Assembly: GCA_902778645.1 (NCBI GenBank)
Contig: CACYYO010000010.1
Span: 1 to 45,814, forward strand
DNA from: an uncultured Rhodospirillales bacterium
Lineage (GTDB): Bacteria > Pseudomonadota > Alphaproteobacteria > RF32 > CAG-239
Length of the DNA: 45,814 nt
Reading direction: 5' to 3'
In this document: piece by piece, positions 9,747 through 17,828 of the stretch
Position numbering within the stretch: position 1 is the first letter of the stretch
How the letters are laid out: every line of letters begins with the position of its first letter
The notes under the pieces: model-generated
What the model was told of the DNA's origin: nothing
The model's input: only the letters and a program-made list of their open reading frames with translations
Databases searched by the model: none
Translations under genes and position numbers: made by a program

Positions 9747-10679
9747 CTAATTGCCGCTTTTTTCATTATATTGCAAATACATCAAACGTCGTGTTTCTTT
9801 ACGATTCTTGGCAACACTGTCCAACAAAAAACCGATTAACAAACTGAAAACCGCACACATTTCCAAACCGACCACAAAAATAGTGGTTGGCAACCGAGGA
9901 ACAAATCCCGTTCTGAAAAACTCTGCAATAACGGGAATACCGAACCCTAATCCTAACAAAAAGAATAATAAACTGACCCAACTAAACACAAATAAGGCCC
10001 GTTCATCTTTAACCAGATTGACAATCATCAACAAAATGCGCATTCCGTCTTTGTAGGTCGATAATTTACTCTCCGATCCCTGCGGACGTGCAAAATATTG
10101 AGTTTCAACTTCCTTAATCGGCAAACGCGAAGACAATGCATAAACCGTCAACTCTGTCTCTATTTCAAAGCCGGCAGATTGCGCCGGAAATGATTTCACA
10201 AATCGACGTGAAAAAACCCTGAAACCCGACAACATATCTTCCAAAGGATACTTAAAGAAATATTGTACAATATGGGTCAGCAACCAGTTTCCCCAACGAT
10301 GCCCAACCCGATAGGCATTCAAATCCACCTCTTTTCTGGCTCCGATAACCATATCTAAATTTTCATCTTGCAGTGTTTGAATTAATTTCGGAGTAGCCTC
10401 AATTTCATATGTTTCATCGCCATCACTCATCACATAGATATCCGCATCAATATCTGCAAACATCCGCCTAACCACATTTCCTTTTCCCTGCCTCGTCTCG
10501 AAACGAACAATTGCCCCGGCTTTTTTCGCTTCTTCAATCGTATTATCGGTAGAATTGTTATCATAAACATAAATGTCAGCATAAGGTAAAACCTTTCGGA
10601 AATCGGAGACAACCTCGCCGATAGCAACCCCCTCATTATAACAAGGAATCAAAACAGCTACTTTCATTTTTTTATCCAT
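9747..10679 (-). CDS. polyprenyl-phosphate glycosyltransferase, GT2 family (ArnC/GtrB/DPM1-like)
   Basis: A 310-residue GT2 enzyme. The N-terminal catalytic domain starts VAVLIPCYNEGVAIGEVV and has YDNNSTDNT (Asp40) and the metal-binding DGDET (86-90), and later ARPQGSESKLSTYKDG, typical of dolichol/undecaprenyl-phosphate sugar synthases. Two C-terminal membrane helices (about 225-285) anchor it. Such enzymes transfer a sugar from a nucleotide donor to undecaprenyl phosphate at the inner face of the inner membrane. AGGAGG six bases before the ATG supports the start. It lies 23 bp downstream of the GT-C gene. Confidence 0.88.
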   Translation of the reverse strand: MDKKMKVAVLIPCYNEGVAIGEVVSDFRKVLPYADIYVYDNNSTDNTIEEAKKAGAIVRFETRQGKGNVVRRMFADIDADIYVMSDGDETYEIEATPKLIQTLQDENLDMVIGARKEVDLNAYRVGHRWGNWLLTHIVQYFFKYPLEDMLSGFRVFSRRFVKSFPAQSAGFEIETELTVYALSSRLPIKEVETQYFARPQGSESKLSTYKDGMRILLMIVNLVKDERALFVFSWVSLLFFLLGLGFGIPVIAEFFRTGFVPRLPTTIFVVGLEMCAVFSLLIGFLLDSVAKNRKETRRLMYLQYNEKSGN

Positions 10680-10702
10680 AACTATCCTCCTTCTATAATC
10701 TT

Positions 10703-12430
10703 TTATTTATTTAAAATTTTATTTGTTTCACGCAAATAGGTTTTTAAACGATCATCCATTGATACTTCAGCATCACCATTCCACCTCAATTTTCGATGTT
10801 TTTCCGGCTCAACAAAAATCTGCTCTTTTAGTTCCTGCGGCACACAAATATCAACAATATCGACATAATTTTGCAGAACACGGCAATACATTCCTTCTTT
10901 TTCAAGCTTTTTTCGCTGAATTTGAGCATTTCTGAAAAAAGCGGCATCCTTTCCGTTTATGTTATAGGTAATAAGAGACACAATCGGTCCTTGGTGTTCA
11001 TTCACAATTTCCTCTCGAACTTTGCTCAACTTTTTTTGCTCTAAAAAATCAATATTTTCCCCGACATTACCGTTCGCATACGCAACGATCCGATTCGACT
11101 GGTCTCCGACCAACTGTGCCGCAACCATAGCAATAGGAAAACCATAGGTTTTTACCAAAGCATTCTCCGGCAAATTAATTTTTTCCGTTTTCATAAACGG
11201 AAGAGAATTTCCCCAAACGGCTAAATAATATGGAACTTCAGAAATCAAAGCATAAAACCCGATAATCTTCAATGAAAGTAAAATCGCCCCACCAACGATT
11301 GATGACAATGTAAGCTTTTGGAAAAATTTAACAATGATAATCGCCGATAACATCTCTACCGGAATAATATAACGCATAATTGAAAATAAATATGCCCAAA
11401 TCACAAACGAAAATAACAAAAAAACATATAGCAAAAGATAGTGCTTCTCCGGCAACTTCCGTCCTTGACACAACCAACGAATAAATAAGTAAAGCGCAAT
11501 AAAATAGGTTAAAGCATACCGTAAATCCCAAAAGGCGTTCTCTGCTAAATATCTATCTCCCTCATAAGACTTAAAACTGATAAGAACAGGTAAAAACAAT
11601 TTTTGCCACCAAGTCGTTTTAGAAATATATTGAATATCTCTAAAACTAAAATCACCAAAATAGTCCGAATGGAAAATATTATTCAAAAACGGAAAAAACG
11701 GATTATCGAATTTGCTATAGAGTTGCCACATCCACCAACCATTCGTCAGTAAATATCCGCCTAATCCGCACACTGCAAAAAGAATAATTTCTTTACGGTT
11801 GACCGCCAATGGCTTTGCACAAACAATCAACGTCATACCCAAAGCAACACAATACATAACAACCGTTGGCTTGAGCCCCAACGCACCACCCATCAATAAA
11901 CCGCTCACCAACCAAACCCATTTTGACCGCTGAGCATCCCGAATATGTTTAAGAACAATATAGAACCCGCACAATATTAAAATTGAAACCTGAATCTCAT
12001 TTGAGGATATTCCTAATTGCGAAAAACTGGAAAATCCCGTAACCCCGATAAGAAAAGTAGCCAGGAAAGCAAGCGGTTCCTTCCTAAAATCAAAAAAGAT
12101 ACCGACGATTTTGTAAAAGACAAATGCTAAAATCCCATAATAGCTACCTTGCACAAATTTGACAAGAGCATCGTCGCCCCAGGTTTTCATCATCAAATAA
12201 TGCGGAACATCCAATAACGGGTTAAAATAAGTATTAACCATAGCCGGCGCAATATCATACCCCAACCGCCCTTTCAGGAACGCCCAAGCATTATAATAGT
12301 GATAGTTTGCCAAATCCCATTGTATTTCAGAGGGAAATAAGACCTGAATCATGCCGGCAATAACAATCAAACAGACCAATATCAAAACATCAAAAACAAA
12401 AGTTTGTTCTTTTATCATCGATAATACCAT
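10703..12430 (-). CDS. GT-C fold membrane glycosyltransferase (PMT/ArnT-like)
   Basis: A 575-residue protein with about ten or more membrane helices and a soluble C-terminal part from about 440. The first periplasmic loop has the acidic motif IQWDLANYHYYNAW (Asp39), matching the position of the catalytic Asp of GT-C enzymes that use polyprenyl-phosphate sugars. It is the first gene of the leftward four-gene module, so it probably takes the flipped lipid-linked sugar and transfers it to a periplasmic acceptor such as lipid A, glycan or protein. The acceptor is unknown. A second in-frame ATG at 12418 is possible, as neither has a strong ribosome site. Confidence 0.75.
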   Translation of the reverse strand: MVLSMIKEQTFVFDVLILVCLIVIAGMIQVLFPSEIQWDLANYHYYNAWAFLKGRLGYDIAPAMVNTYFNPLLDVPHYLMMKTWGDDALVKFVQGSYYGILAFVFYKIVGIFFDFRKEPLAFLATFLIGVTGFSSFSQLGISSNEIQVSILILCGFYIVLKHIRDAQRSKWVWLVSGLLMGGALGLKPTVVMYCVALGMTLIVCAKPLAVNRKEIILFAVCGLGGYLLTNGWWMWQLYSKFDNPFFPFLNNIFHSDYFGDFSFRDIQYISKTTWWQKLFLPVLISFKSYEGDRYLAENAFWDLRYALTYFIALYLFIRWLCQGRKLPEKHYLLLYVFLLFSFVIWAYLFSIMRYIIPVEMLSAIIIVKFFQKLTLSSIVGGAILLSLKIIGFYALISEVPYYLAVWGNSLPFMKTEKINLPENALVKTYGFPIAMVAAQLVGDQSNRIVAYANGNVGENIDFLEQKKLSKVREEIVNEHQGPIVSLITYNINGKDAAFFRNAQIQRKKLEKEGMYCRVLQNYVDIVDICVPQELKEQIFVEPEKHRKLRWNGDAEVSMDDRLKTYLRETNKILNK

Positions 12431-12460
12431 CTCTGTTATATTTATTTCAACAATAAATAA

Positions 12461-12496
12461 AAAAAACCCCTTTGCTAAAAAATTAGCAAAGAGGTT
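12461..12496 (-). terminator. terminator downstream of tig
   Basis: AACCcCTTTGCTAA (12465-12478) pairs with TTAGCAAAGaGGTT (12483-12496) around AAAA. Read leftward it is followed by a run of T. It separates trigger factor from the sugar-lipid module, so that module needs its own promoter in 12431-12464 or read-through. Confidence 0.87.
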
Positions 12497-12522
12497 TTCT
12501 TAAATCAACCACATCTATCAAT

Positions 12523-13947
12523 CTATGCAGATTTTTTAGTTGCCTTCGGCTTAGACGTAGATGTTTTTGCTTTCGGCTCAGCCTTTGTCTCTGTTTTAGA
12601 AGATGACTTTTTAGCTGAAGACTTTGTTGTTTCACTAAAATCATACAATTCTTCCAAGCTGACTACCTTTTCAGAGACATTAGATTTCTCAAAAATATAA
12701 TCAACAATTTTCTCTTCAAAAACAGGAGCTTTCAGAGATTCAACAGCCTGCTTATTTTTCAGATAAAAATCAAAGACTGCCTTTTCCTGTCCCGGATATT
12801 TACGAGCCTCATTCATAATGGCGCGATTAATATCATCAGGAGTTATATTAATTTTGGCTGATTTTCCGATTTCGGAAAGTAACAACCCGAGCTTAACACG
12901 ACGAACGGCAATATCTTTGTATTCTGCGAACAATTTATCTTCAGGTTTTGCTTTTTCTTCTTCATCTAACTGATTGTGTTTCTTGGCATTGTTGTATTGG
13001 TCAATAATAGCTTTATACTCAGCATCAACCAACCCCTGAGGAACATCAAAGTTGTACTCTTTATCCAAATTATCCAGCAATTGACGTTTTAATTTCATAC
13101 GGCTGGCCGCATCGTAATCAGTTTTAATACGTGTTTTAATGGCGTCCTTAAGTTTTGCCAAATTCTCTTCACCCATTGATTTTGCAAATTCATCATTAAT
13201 TTCAACTTCTTTGGGCTCACGTAATTCCTTAATTTCAACGGCAAATACCGAATCTTTACCTGCCAAATCTTTGGCATGATAGTTCTCAGGGAATTTCACC
13301 TTAACATCAACCTTCTCACCGGATTTTTTACCGATTAACTGATCTTCAAAACCTGGGATAAACGAACCGGAGCCAAGTTCTAACGGATAATTTTCACCTT
13401 TTCCGCCCTTGAACTCAACCCCATCAACAGAACCGACAAAGTTAATAACAACCGTATCACCTTTTTGGGCTGCACGATCCTCAGATACTTTAACAACCTT
13501 ACGACGAGCTTGCGCCAAATATTTCAAAGTCTTTTCGACCTCTTCTTCCGGAACTTCGGCAACCGGTTTCTCTAACTTAATTGTACTCAAATCACCGCAT
13601 TTAATCTCCGGTAAAATTTCGAACGACATTTCAAAATTAATATCTTTACCTTCTTCAAACTTATCCAGCTTAATATCCGGAGTCATCGCCGGGGTTAATT
13701 TCTTAGAAGTCAGGACCTCACCGGCGGCCTCGTTAATCATTTCATCAAGAGCTTCGCCCAAGACAGCCGGACGAAATTTCTGCATCAACATCGCTTTTGG
13801 GGCTTTGCCCGGGCGGAAACCGGGAAGTTTTGTTGTTTTGCTTAAAGCACTAATCTTATTAGAAATCTTATTTTCGAAGTCTGCATTTTTAATCGTAACT
13901 GCGAAAACTCTTTTTAATCCCTCGGATTTTAACTCTTTTGCGTTCAT
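12523..13947 (-). CDS. tig: trigger factor (ribosome-associated chaperone and prolyl isomerase)
   Basis: 474 residues from the ATG at 13947, which has AGAG seven bases upstream. The open frame runs further upstream into the tRNA-Leu gene, so the longer start is rejected. The ribosome-docking loop is GFRPGKAP (43-50). The FKBP-type isomerase domain includes GDTVVINFVGSVDG and PLELGSGSFIPGFEDQLIG. The helical chaperone domain follows. The last 35 residues are a low-complexity Lys/Ser/Thr/Ala tail (for example SSAKKSSSKTETKAEPK), longer than in most trigger factors and probably disordered. It binds nascent chains at the ribosome exit. Confidence 0.96.
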   Translation of the reverse strand: MNAKELKSEGLKRVFAVTIKNADFENKISNKISALSKTTKLPGFRPGKAPKAMLMQKFRPAVLGEALDEMINEAAGEVLTSKKLTPAMTPDIKLDKFEEGKDINFEMSFEILPEIKCGDLSTIKLEKPVAEVPEEEVEKTLKYLAQARRKVVKVSEDRAAQKGDTVVINFVGSVDGVEFKGGKGENYPLELGSGSFIPGFEDQLIGKKSGEKVDVKVKFPENYHAKDLAGKDSVFAVEIKELREPKEVEINDEFAKSMGEENLAKLKDAIKTRIKTDYDAASRMKLKRQLLDNLDKEYNFDVPQGLVDAEYKAIIDQYNNAKKHNQLDEEEKAKPEDKLFAEYKDIAVRRVKLGLLLSEIGKSAKINITPDDINRAIMNEARKYPGQEKAVFDFYLKNKQAVESLKAPVFEEKIVDYIFEKSNVSEKVVSLEELYDFSETTKSSAKKSSSKTETKAEPKAKTSTSKPKATKKSA

Positions 13948-13995
13948 TATATTCTCTTTGCTACAAAAAATTAAACCACTTTGCCTATGGCAAAC

Positions 13996-14080
13996 TGGTG
14001 CGGACGGAGAGACTTGAACTCTCATGACTTGCGCCACAGGAACCTAAATCCTGCGTGTCTACCAATTTCACCACGTCCGC
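13996..14080 (-). tRNA. tRNA-Leu(UAG)
   Basis: 85 bases with encoded CCA (13996-13998). The acceptor stem is GCGGACG paired with CGTCCGC. The anticodon arm CAGGA-TTTAGGT-TCCTG gives anticodon UAG, which reads CUA. A long variable arm (TGGCGCAAGTCA) and the T-arm AGAGTTCAAGTCTCT are typical of a class II leucine tRNA. It lies 48 bp upstream of tig on the same strand. Confidence 0.97.
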
Positions 14081-14103
14081 AAAACGATTATTGGTTGCTT
14101 GAA

Positions 14104-14131
14104 ATAGTACATAAAAAATTCTTTAGGTCAA
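14104..14131 (-). promoter_or_regulatory. sigma70-type promoter of tRNA-Leu
   Basis: Read leftward, TTGACC (14126-14131) and TACTAT (14104-14109) are 16 bases apart. The predicted start of transcription is near 14097, about 17 bases before the tRNA. It may also drive tig. Confidence 0.65.
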
Positions 14132-14224
14132 GATAAAATTCACAATCTCAATAAAAATATTGTATTCTCGAATAATGTTTATATAATATCGCTAAGTAAT
14201 AATATGACCATAGGGAGTACGATT

Positions 14225-15571
14225 GTGTTGTCTCACTCATTAAGATACGGATTTGCAGTTCTTTTAACCGCCACCTCATTGACCGCTTGCGGACTCACTG
14301 GCGACAGTTCCGGTGGTTCAGACCTCTTGGACTTTGGCAAAAAAGGTGATTGGGAGTCTGATTTAGCCGTCATTGCTTATACACAAGGAAATTTTGATGA
14401 AGCTGATGAACATGTTTTAGAAGCCCTGCACGACAACAAAAAGAATGCCCAGGCATTGCTCGTCGGCGCCTTATTATCTGAAAAAACCAATCGCCCTAAT
14501 CGGGCCCGCCAGTATTATGAAGAGATTCTGCTTTATAATGGTAATGAAGTCTCCGTTTTAGGTTCGAGCACACCTCAACCGGAAAAAATTACAGATATTG
14601 CCCGCAAACGCCTGCGCCAGCTTAATTTACGCCAAAACAAATTAATTATTGAGGATAAGCAGGGTAATAAAGTATTCAACATCAGCAATGAAGCTTCCGT
14701 TAAAAACGGCACCAAAGCCATGCAAGATGCCCTGGCACTCCGCAAAAAACATCAAGGAACAAGTACGGCGAACAGCGCTGCAATAGAGTCGCTATTCAAT
14801 GATGGTGAAAAAAATACAATTTCACGTTTCATCATCTTAAAAGAATTAGCCGAAAACGACATGATTACCAAAGAAGAGTTTTTACGTGCTCGTCAAGCAA
14901 ATATCGGTGGTTTACTGCCGTTGACTTATGCACCGGCATCCTCACAGGTTATTAAACCAGTCCCCTCTTCCCGCATTATCATGGATCGTATTAATGCACT
15001 TAAATCAGCCCTGGAAGATCGAGCCATTTCCGCCAAAGAATTTTCGGCTGAAAGAAATTTGATTATTGAGGCGATTCTTCCCCCGTCTCCGGCTCAACGT
15101 CTCAAAAGAAAAGCCCCTTCCAAAGAGATTATCACTGCGGCAAAAGATTTGCGTAAATTAGAAGTTTTGTACGATCTCAACCTCATTACCTCCGGTGAGA
15201 AGGATAAAGAAAAAGCCTTAATAGAACAAGCCTTAGGCTTAAACGGCAATTCTTCCGCCACAACAGAAGGTCAAGCTGTGCAAACAGGAACTGCTCCGGA
15301 CCAAACAACAGTAACCGTAACCACAACCGCAACCACGGTTCCCGTTCCGGTCACAATTACGACAGCCCAACCGCAGGTTATCGCGCAGCCGCAAATTATT
15401 CAACAGCAGCCTCAGATTATTCAAACGACTCAAGACATTGTTAAATTGGCGGAACCCGCCCCGATAACCCCTGAAGAAGTTATTGCCCCGACAACGATTC
15501 CTGCCAATAAACCGAGTCCCGAGGCTCAACCGATTATTCCGGCTGTATCAAGTCCGTTTATTGACCATTAA
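14225..15571 (+). CDS. TPR-containing outer-membrane-type lipoprotein, unknown function
   Basis: About 448 residues. The signal peptide ends in a lipobox (TSLTAC), so it is a lipoprotein. Residues about 40-120 carry a TPR-like segment (WESDLAVIAYTQGNFDEADEHVLEAL). The middle part is helical and charged. From about 340 to the end it is rich in Thr, Val, Pro and Gln (for example PQVIAQPQIIQQQPQIIQ), probably a disordered spacer. I prefer the GTG at 14225 because GGGAG lies seven bases upstream; an ATG at 14204 has no ribosome site. It stands 24 bp upstream of prfC on the same strand. No specific family is recognised. Confidence 0.75.
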   Translation: MLSHSLRYGFAVLLTATSLTACGLTGDSSGGSDLLDFGKKGDWESDLAVIAYTQGNFDEADEHVLEALHDNKKNAQALLVGALLSEKTNRPNRARQYYEEILLYNGNEVSVLGSSTPQPEKITDIARKRLRQLNLRQNKLIIEDKQGNKVFNISNEASVKNGTKAMQDALALRKKHQGTSTANSAAIESLFNDGEKNTISRFIILKELAENDMITKEEFLRARQANIGGLLPLTYAPASSQVIKPVPSSRIIMDRINALKSALEDRAISAKEFSAERNLIIEAILPPSPAQRLKRKAPSKEIITAAKDLRKLEVLYDLNLITSGEKDKEKALIEQALGLNGNSSATTEGQAVQTGTAPDQTTVTVTTTATTVPVPVTITTAQPQVIAQPQIIQQQPQIIQTTQDIVKLAEPAPITPEEVIAPTTIPANKPSPEAQPIIPAVSSPFIDH

Positions 15572-15595
15572 TATATAAAAAACAGAGAACAAATA

Positions 15596-17179
15596 ATGAA
15601 TAACAATAATCCTCGCAAGACATTTGCGATTATCTCTCACCCTGACGCGGGTAAAACAACCTTAACAGAAAAACTATTACTCTTCGGTGGTGCCATTCAA
15701 CAAGCCGGCGCGGTTAAAGCCCGTGGTGAAAATCGTCGTGCCCACTCAGACTGGATGAAAGTCGAGCAAGAGCGTGGTATTTCCGTTGCATCATCCGTGA
15801 TGACTTTTGATTACAAAGATATTACCTTTAATCTGCTCGATACGCCGGGACACGAAGATTTCTCTGAAGATACCTACCGTGTATTAACGGCTGTTGACTC
15901 ATCAATCATGGTTATTGATTCCGCCAAGGGTATTGAAACACAAACCAAAAAATTATTTGAAGTATGCCGTCTCCGCAACGTCCCGATTATTACTTTTATT
16001 AATAAATTGGACCGTGAGGGGTTAGATCCGTTTTTATTGCTTGATGATATTGAAAAAACATTAGCATTAGATGTCACACCAGCCAGTTGGCCAATCGGCA
16101 TGGGAAAAGATTTCTTAGGGTGCTATGATCTCCTCAACGACCAATTAATTTTAATGAACAAAACCGGCAATAAAGGGCAGATTAATGTGACTATTGAAAC
16201 TTGCCAAGGCTTATACGATGAAAAGCTTGATAAATTACTTCCTGAATATGCTGTTACCAAACTGCGTGAAGATGTCACCATGGTCAGAGAGCTCTGCCCT
16301 GCTTTCGATAAAGAATTATATCTGGCAGGAGCATTAACACCGGTCTTTTTTGGCAGTGCCATTAATAACTTTGGGGTTAAGGAAGTCCTCGAAGGCCTGC
16401 ATCAATTAGCCCCCCTGCCTCGTCCGCATCCGGCTGTGGAGAGAGAAGTTAAACCGGACGAAACCAAAGTAACGGGATTTATTTTTAAGATTCAAGCAAA
16501 CATGGATCCAAAACATCGGGATCGCATTGCATTTATGCGTTTATGTTCCGGGCACTTCAAACGCGGCATGACCTTAACGCAAGTTCGCACCGGTAAAGGA
16601 CTGAAAGTTCCGACCCCGGTTATGTTTTTAGCTCAAGAAAGGGAGTTAGCTGAAGATGCCTATGCAGGAGACATTATCGGCATTCCCAATCACGGTCAAC
16701 TACGCATCGGCGATAGCCTGACAGAGGGTGAAAAAATCCATTTTACGGGAATACCGAGTTTTGCGCCGGAACTGCTTAAAAGCGTCCGCGCTCTTGACCC
16801 GCTCAAATCAAAACATTTAGGTAATGCCCTGCAACAAATCGCTGAAGAAGGCGGTGCCAGTGTTTTCAAACCGATTGTCGGCTCTGAATGGATTGTCGGC
16901 GTAGTCGGAACATTGCAATTTGAAGTCATGGCTGACAGGATTCGCTCAGAATTCGGAATTCCGGTTATTTTTGAACCGACACAATACTATACGGCCCGTT
17001 GGGTATCATCAGAGGATAAAAACGAGTTCAAAAAATTCCAAGATACAAACCAACTAAACATTGCCGAAGATCACGATGGTGCAATTGTTTTCCTGGCTCG
17101 AAACGCTTGGCACTTAGGGAAAATTCAGGAAGATTTTCCGCATTTAATACTTAAAACAACACGAGAACAAATCATTTAA
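15596..17179 (+). CDS. prfC: peptide chain release factor 3
   Basis: A 527-residue GTPase that recycles RF1/RF2 from the ribosome. GTP-binding motifs are SHPDAGKTT (14-22), the switch region RGISVASSVMTF, DTPGHEDFS (82-90) and NKLD (136-139). Domains II and III follow, ending LILKTTREQII. The length and motifs match RF3 rather than EF-G. It shares a downstream bidirectional terminator with the convergent gene at 17223. Confidence 0.97.
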   Translation: MNNNNPRKTFAIISHPDAGKTTLTEKLLLFGGAIQQAGAVKARGENRRAHSDWMKVEQERGISVASSVMTFDYKDITFNLLDTPGHEDFSEDTYRVLTAVDSSIMVIDSAKGIETQTKKLFEVCRLRNVPIITFINKLDREGLDPFLLLDDIEKTLALDVTPASWPIGMGKDFLGCYDLLNDQLILMNKTGNKGQINVTIETCQGLYDEKLDKLLPEYAVTKLREDVTMVRELCPAFDKELYLAGALTPVFFGSAINNFGVKEVLEGLHQLAPLPRPHPAVEREVKPDETKVTGFIFKIQANMDPKHRDRIAFMRLCSGHFKRGMTLTQVRTGKGLKVPTPVMFLAQERELAEDAYAGDIIGIPNHGQLRIGDSLTEGEKIHFTGIPSFAPELLKSVRALDPLKSKHLGNALQQIAEEGGASVFKPIVGSEWIVGVVGTLQFEVMADRIRSEFGIPVIFEPTQYYTARWVSSEDKNEFKKFQDTNQLNIAEDHDGAIVFLARNAWHLGKIQEDFPHLILKTTREQII

Positions 17180-17183
17180 AATA

Positions 17184-17216
17184 ATAAAAGCACCTGATAC
17201 ACAGGTGCTTTTATTA
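17184..17216. terminator. bidirectional terminator between prfC and the 17223 gene
   Basis: AATAAAAGCACCTG (about 17183-17196) pairs with CAGGTGCTTTTATT (17202-17215). The stem begins just after the prfC stop and ends just before the stop of the convergent leftward gene, so one hairpin serves both. Confidence 0.9.
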
Positions 17217-17222
17217 GCTAAG

Positions 17223-17708
17223 TTACTCGACGGGCATACAAATAACCGGTCTCAGGATATAACTGCCACGTCCACCCGGAGCCTGTCCTCTTGAAGGGTG
17301 AGAACAAATCCACAAATCATGACACGCATATTCTGTAGCTGTCCAATAAGACCCTTCCCAAATAGGTTTGCCACACATTTGCAAAGCTGCATTTACCTCA
17401 TTGATATGAAAAGAAATCATCTCGTGAGAATAAAGCGACAAGAGACAAAGCTTCTGACCCATCTTCTCAGACAAAGATTTCAGCATATCACCCAATTGCG
17501 CTTGACTGCAACTCTCTTCCAGAAAAACATCTCCGTATATGATATTGTATTGCACCAAAACAACAATTGCTTTCAATGGCTTGCCGGTAATAATCTCTTT
17601 GGAAAAAGTATTATCCTCATACCAACAATATCCGGGCTTAACATCACGCAAATTTTCAACAAATAACAACCTTGTGCTCTGTTGAGCGTTTTGAATTTCT
17701 CGTTTCAT
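17223..17708 (-). CDS. uncharacterised protein, paralogue of the 24729-25187 gene
   Basis: 161 residues with no signal peptide or membrane segment. It shares an ordered set of motifs with the protein at 24729-25187: VKPG..WYE, then K.LK..VVL, I.YGD.FL, YSHEM, a YW/FW aromatic pair followed by T, and a final RPVI. The order (short glycine/tryptophan start, central beta strands, W..T and a terminal RPV) faintly recalls DUF1566/Lcl-type domains of gut bacteria, but I cannot confirm that. It is a single gene between terminators. No clear ribosome site precedes the ATG. Function unknown. Confidence 0.7.
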   Translation of the reverse strand: MKREIQNAQQSTRLLFVENLRDVKPGYCWYEDNTFSKEIITGKPLKAIVVLVQYNIIYGDVFLEESCSQAQLGDMLKSLSEKMGQKLCLLSLYSHEMISFHINEVNAALQMCGKPIWEGSYWTATEYACHDLWICSHPSRGQAPGGRGSYILRPVICMPVE

Positions 17709-17828
17709 AATGATATGTATTTAATTAATGAATAATAAGTAAACTGAAGAACAATGTAAAAATTTTCCCGACAATTTGCAAATAAAAAAAACAGTTCTGA
17801 ACAACAAAACCTTACTTTTATTTAATAT

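Noticed and set aside
13948-14037. Upstream extension of trigger factor
   Set aside because: The extra 30 codons read through the tRNA-Leu gene; the ATG at 13947 has a ribosome site and the family N-terminus.
15239-15529. Leftward Asn/Arg-rich open frame
   Set aside because: It is the antisense of the Thr/Pro/Gln low-complexity tail of the TPR lipoprotein.
17788-17800. GTTCTGAAC palindrome, considered as an SOS operator or terminator
   Set aside because: The alphaproteobacterial LexA site is a GTTC-N7-GTTC direct repeat, which is absent, and the one-base loop cannot fold as a terminator.
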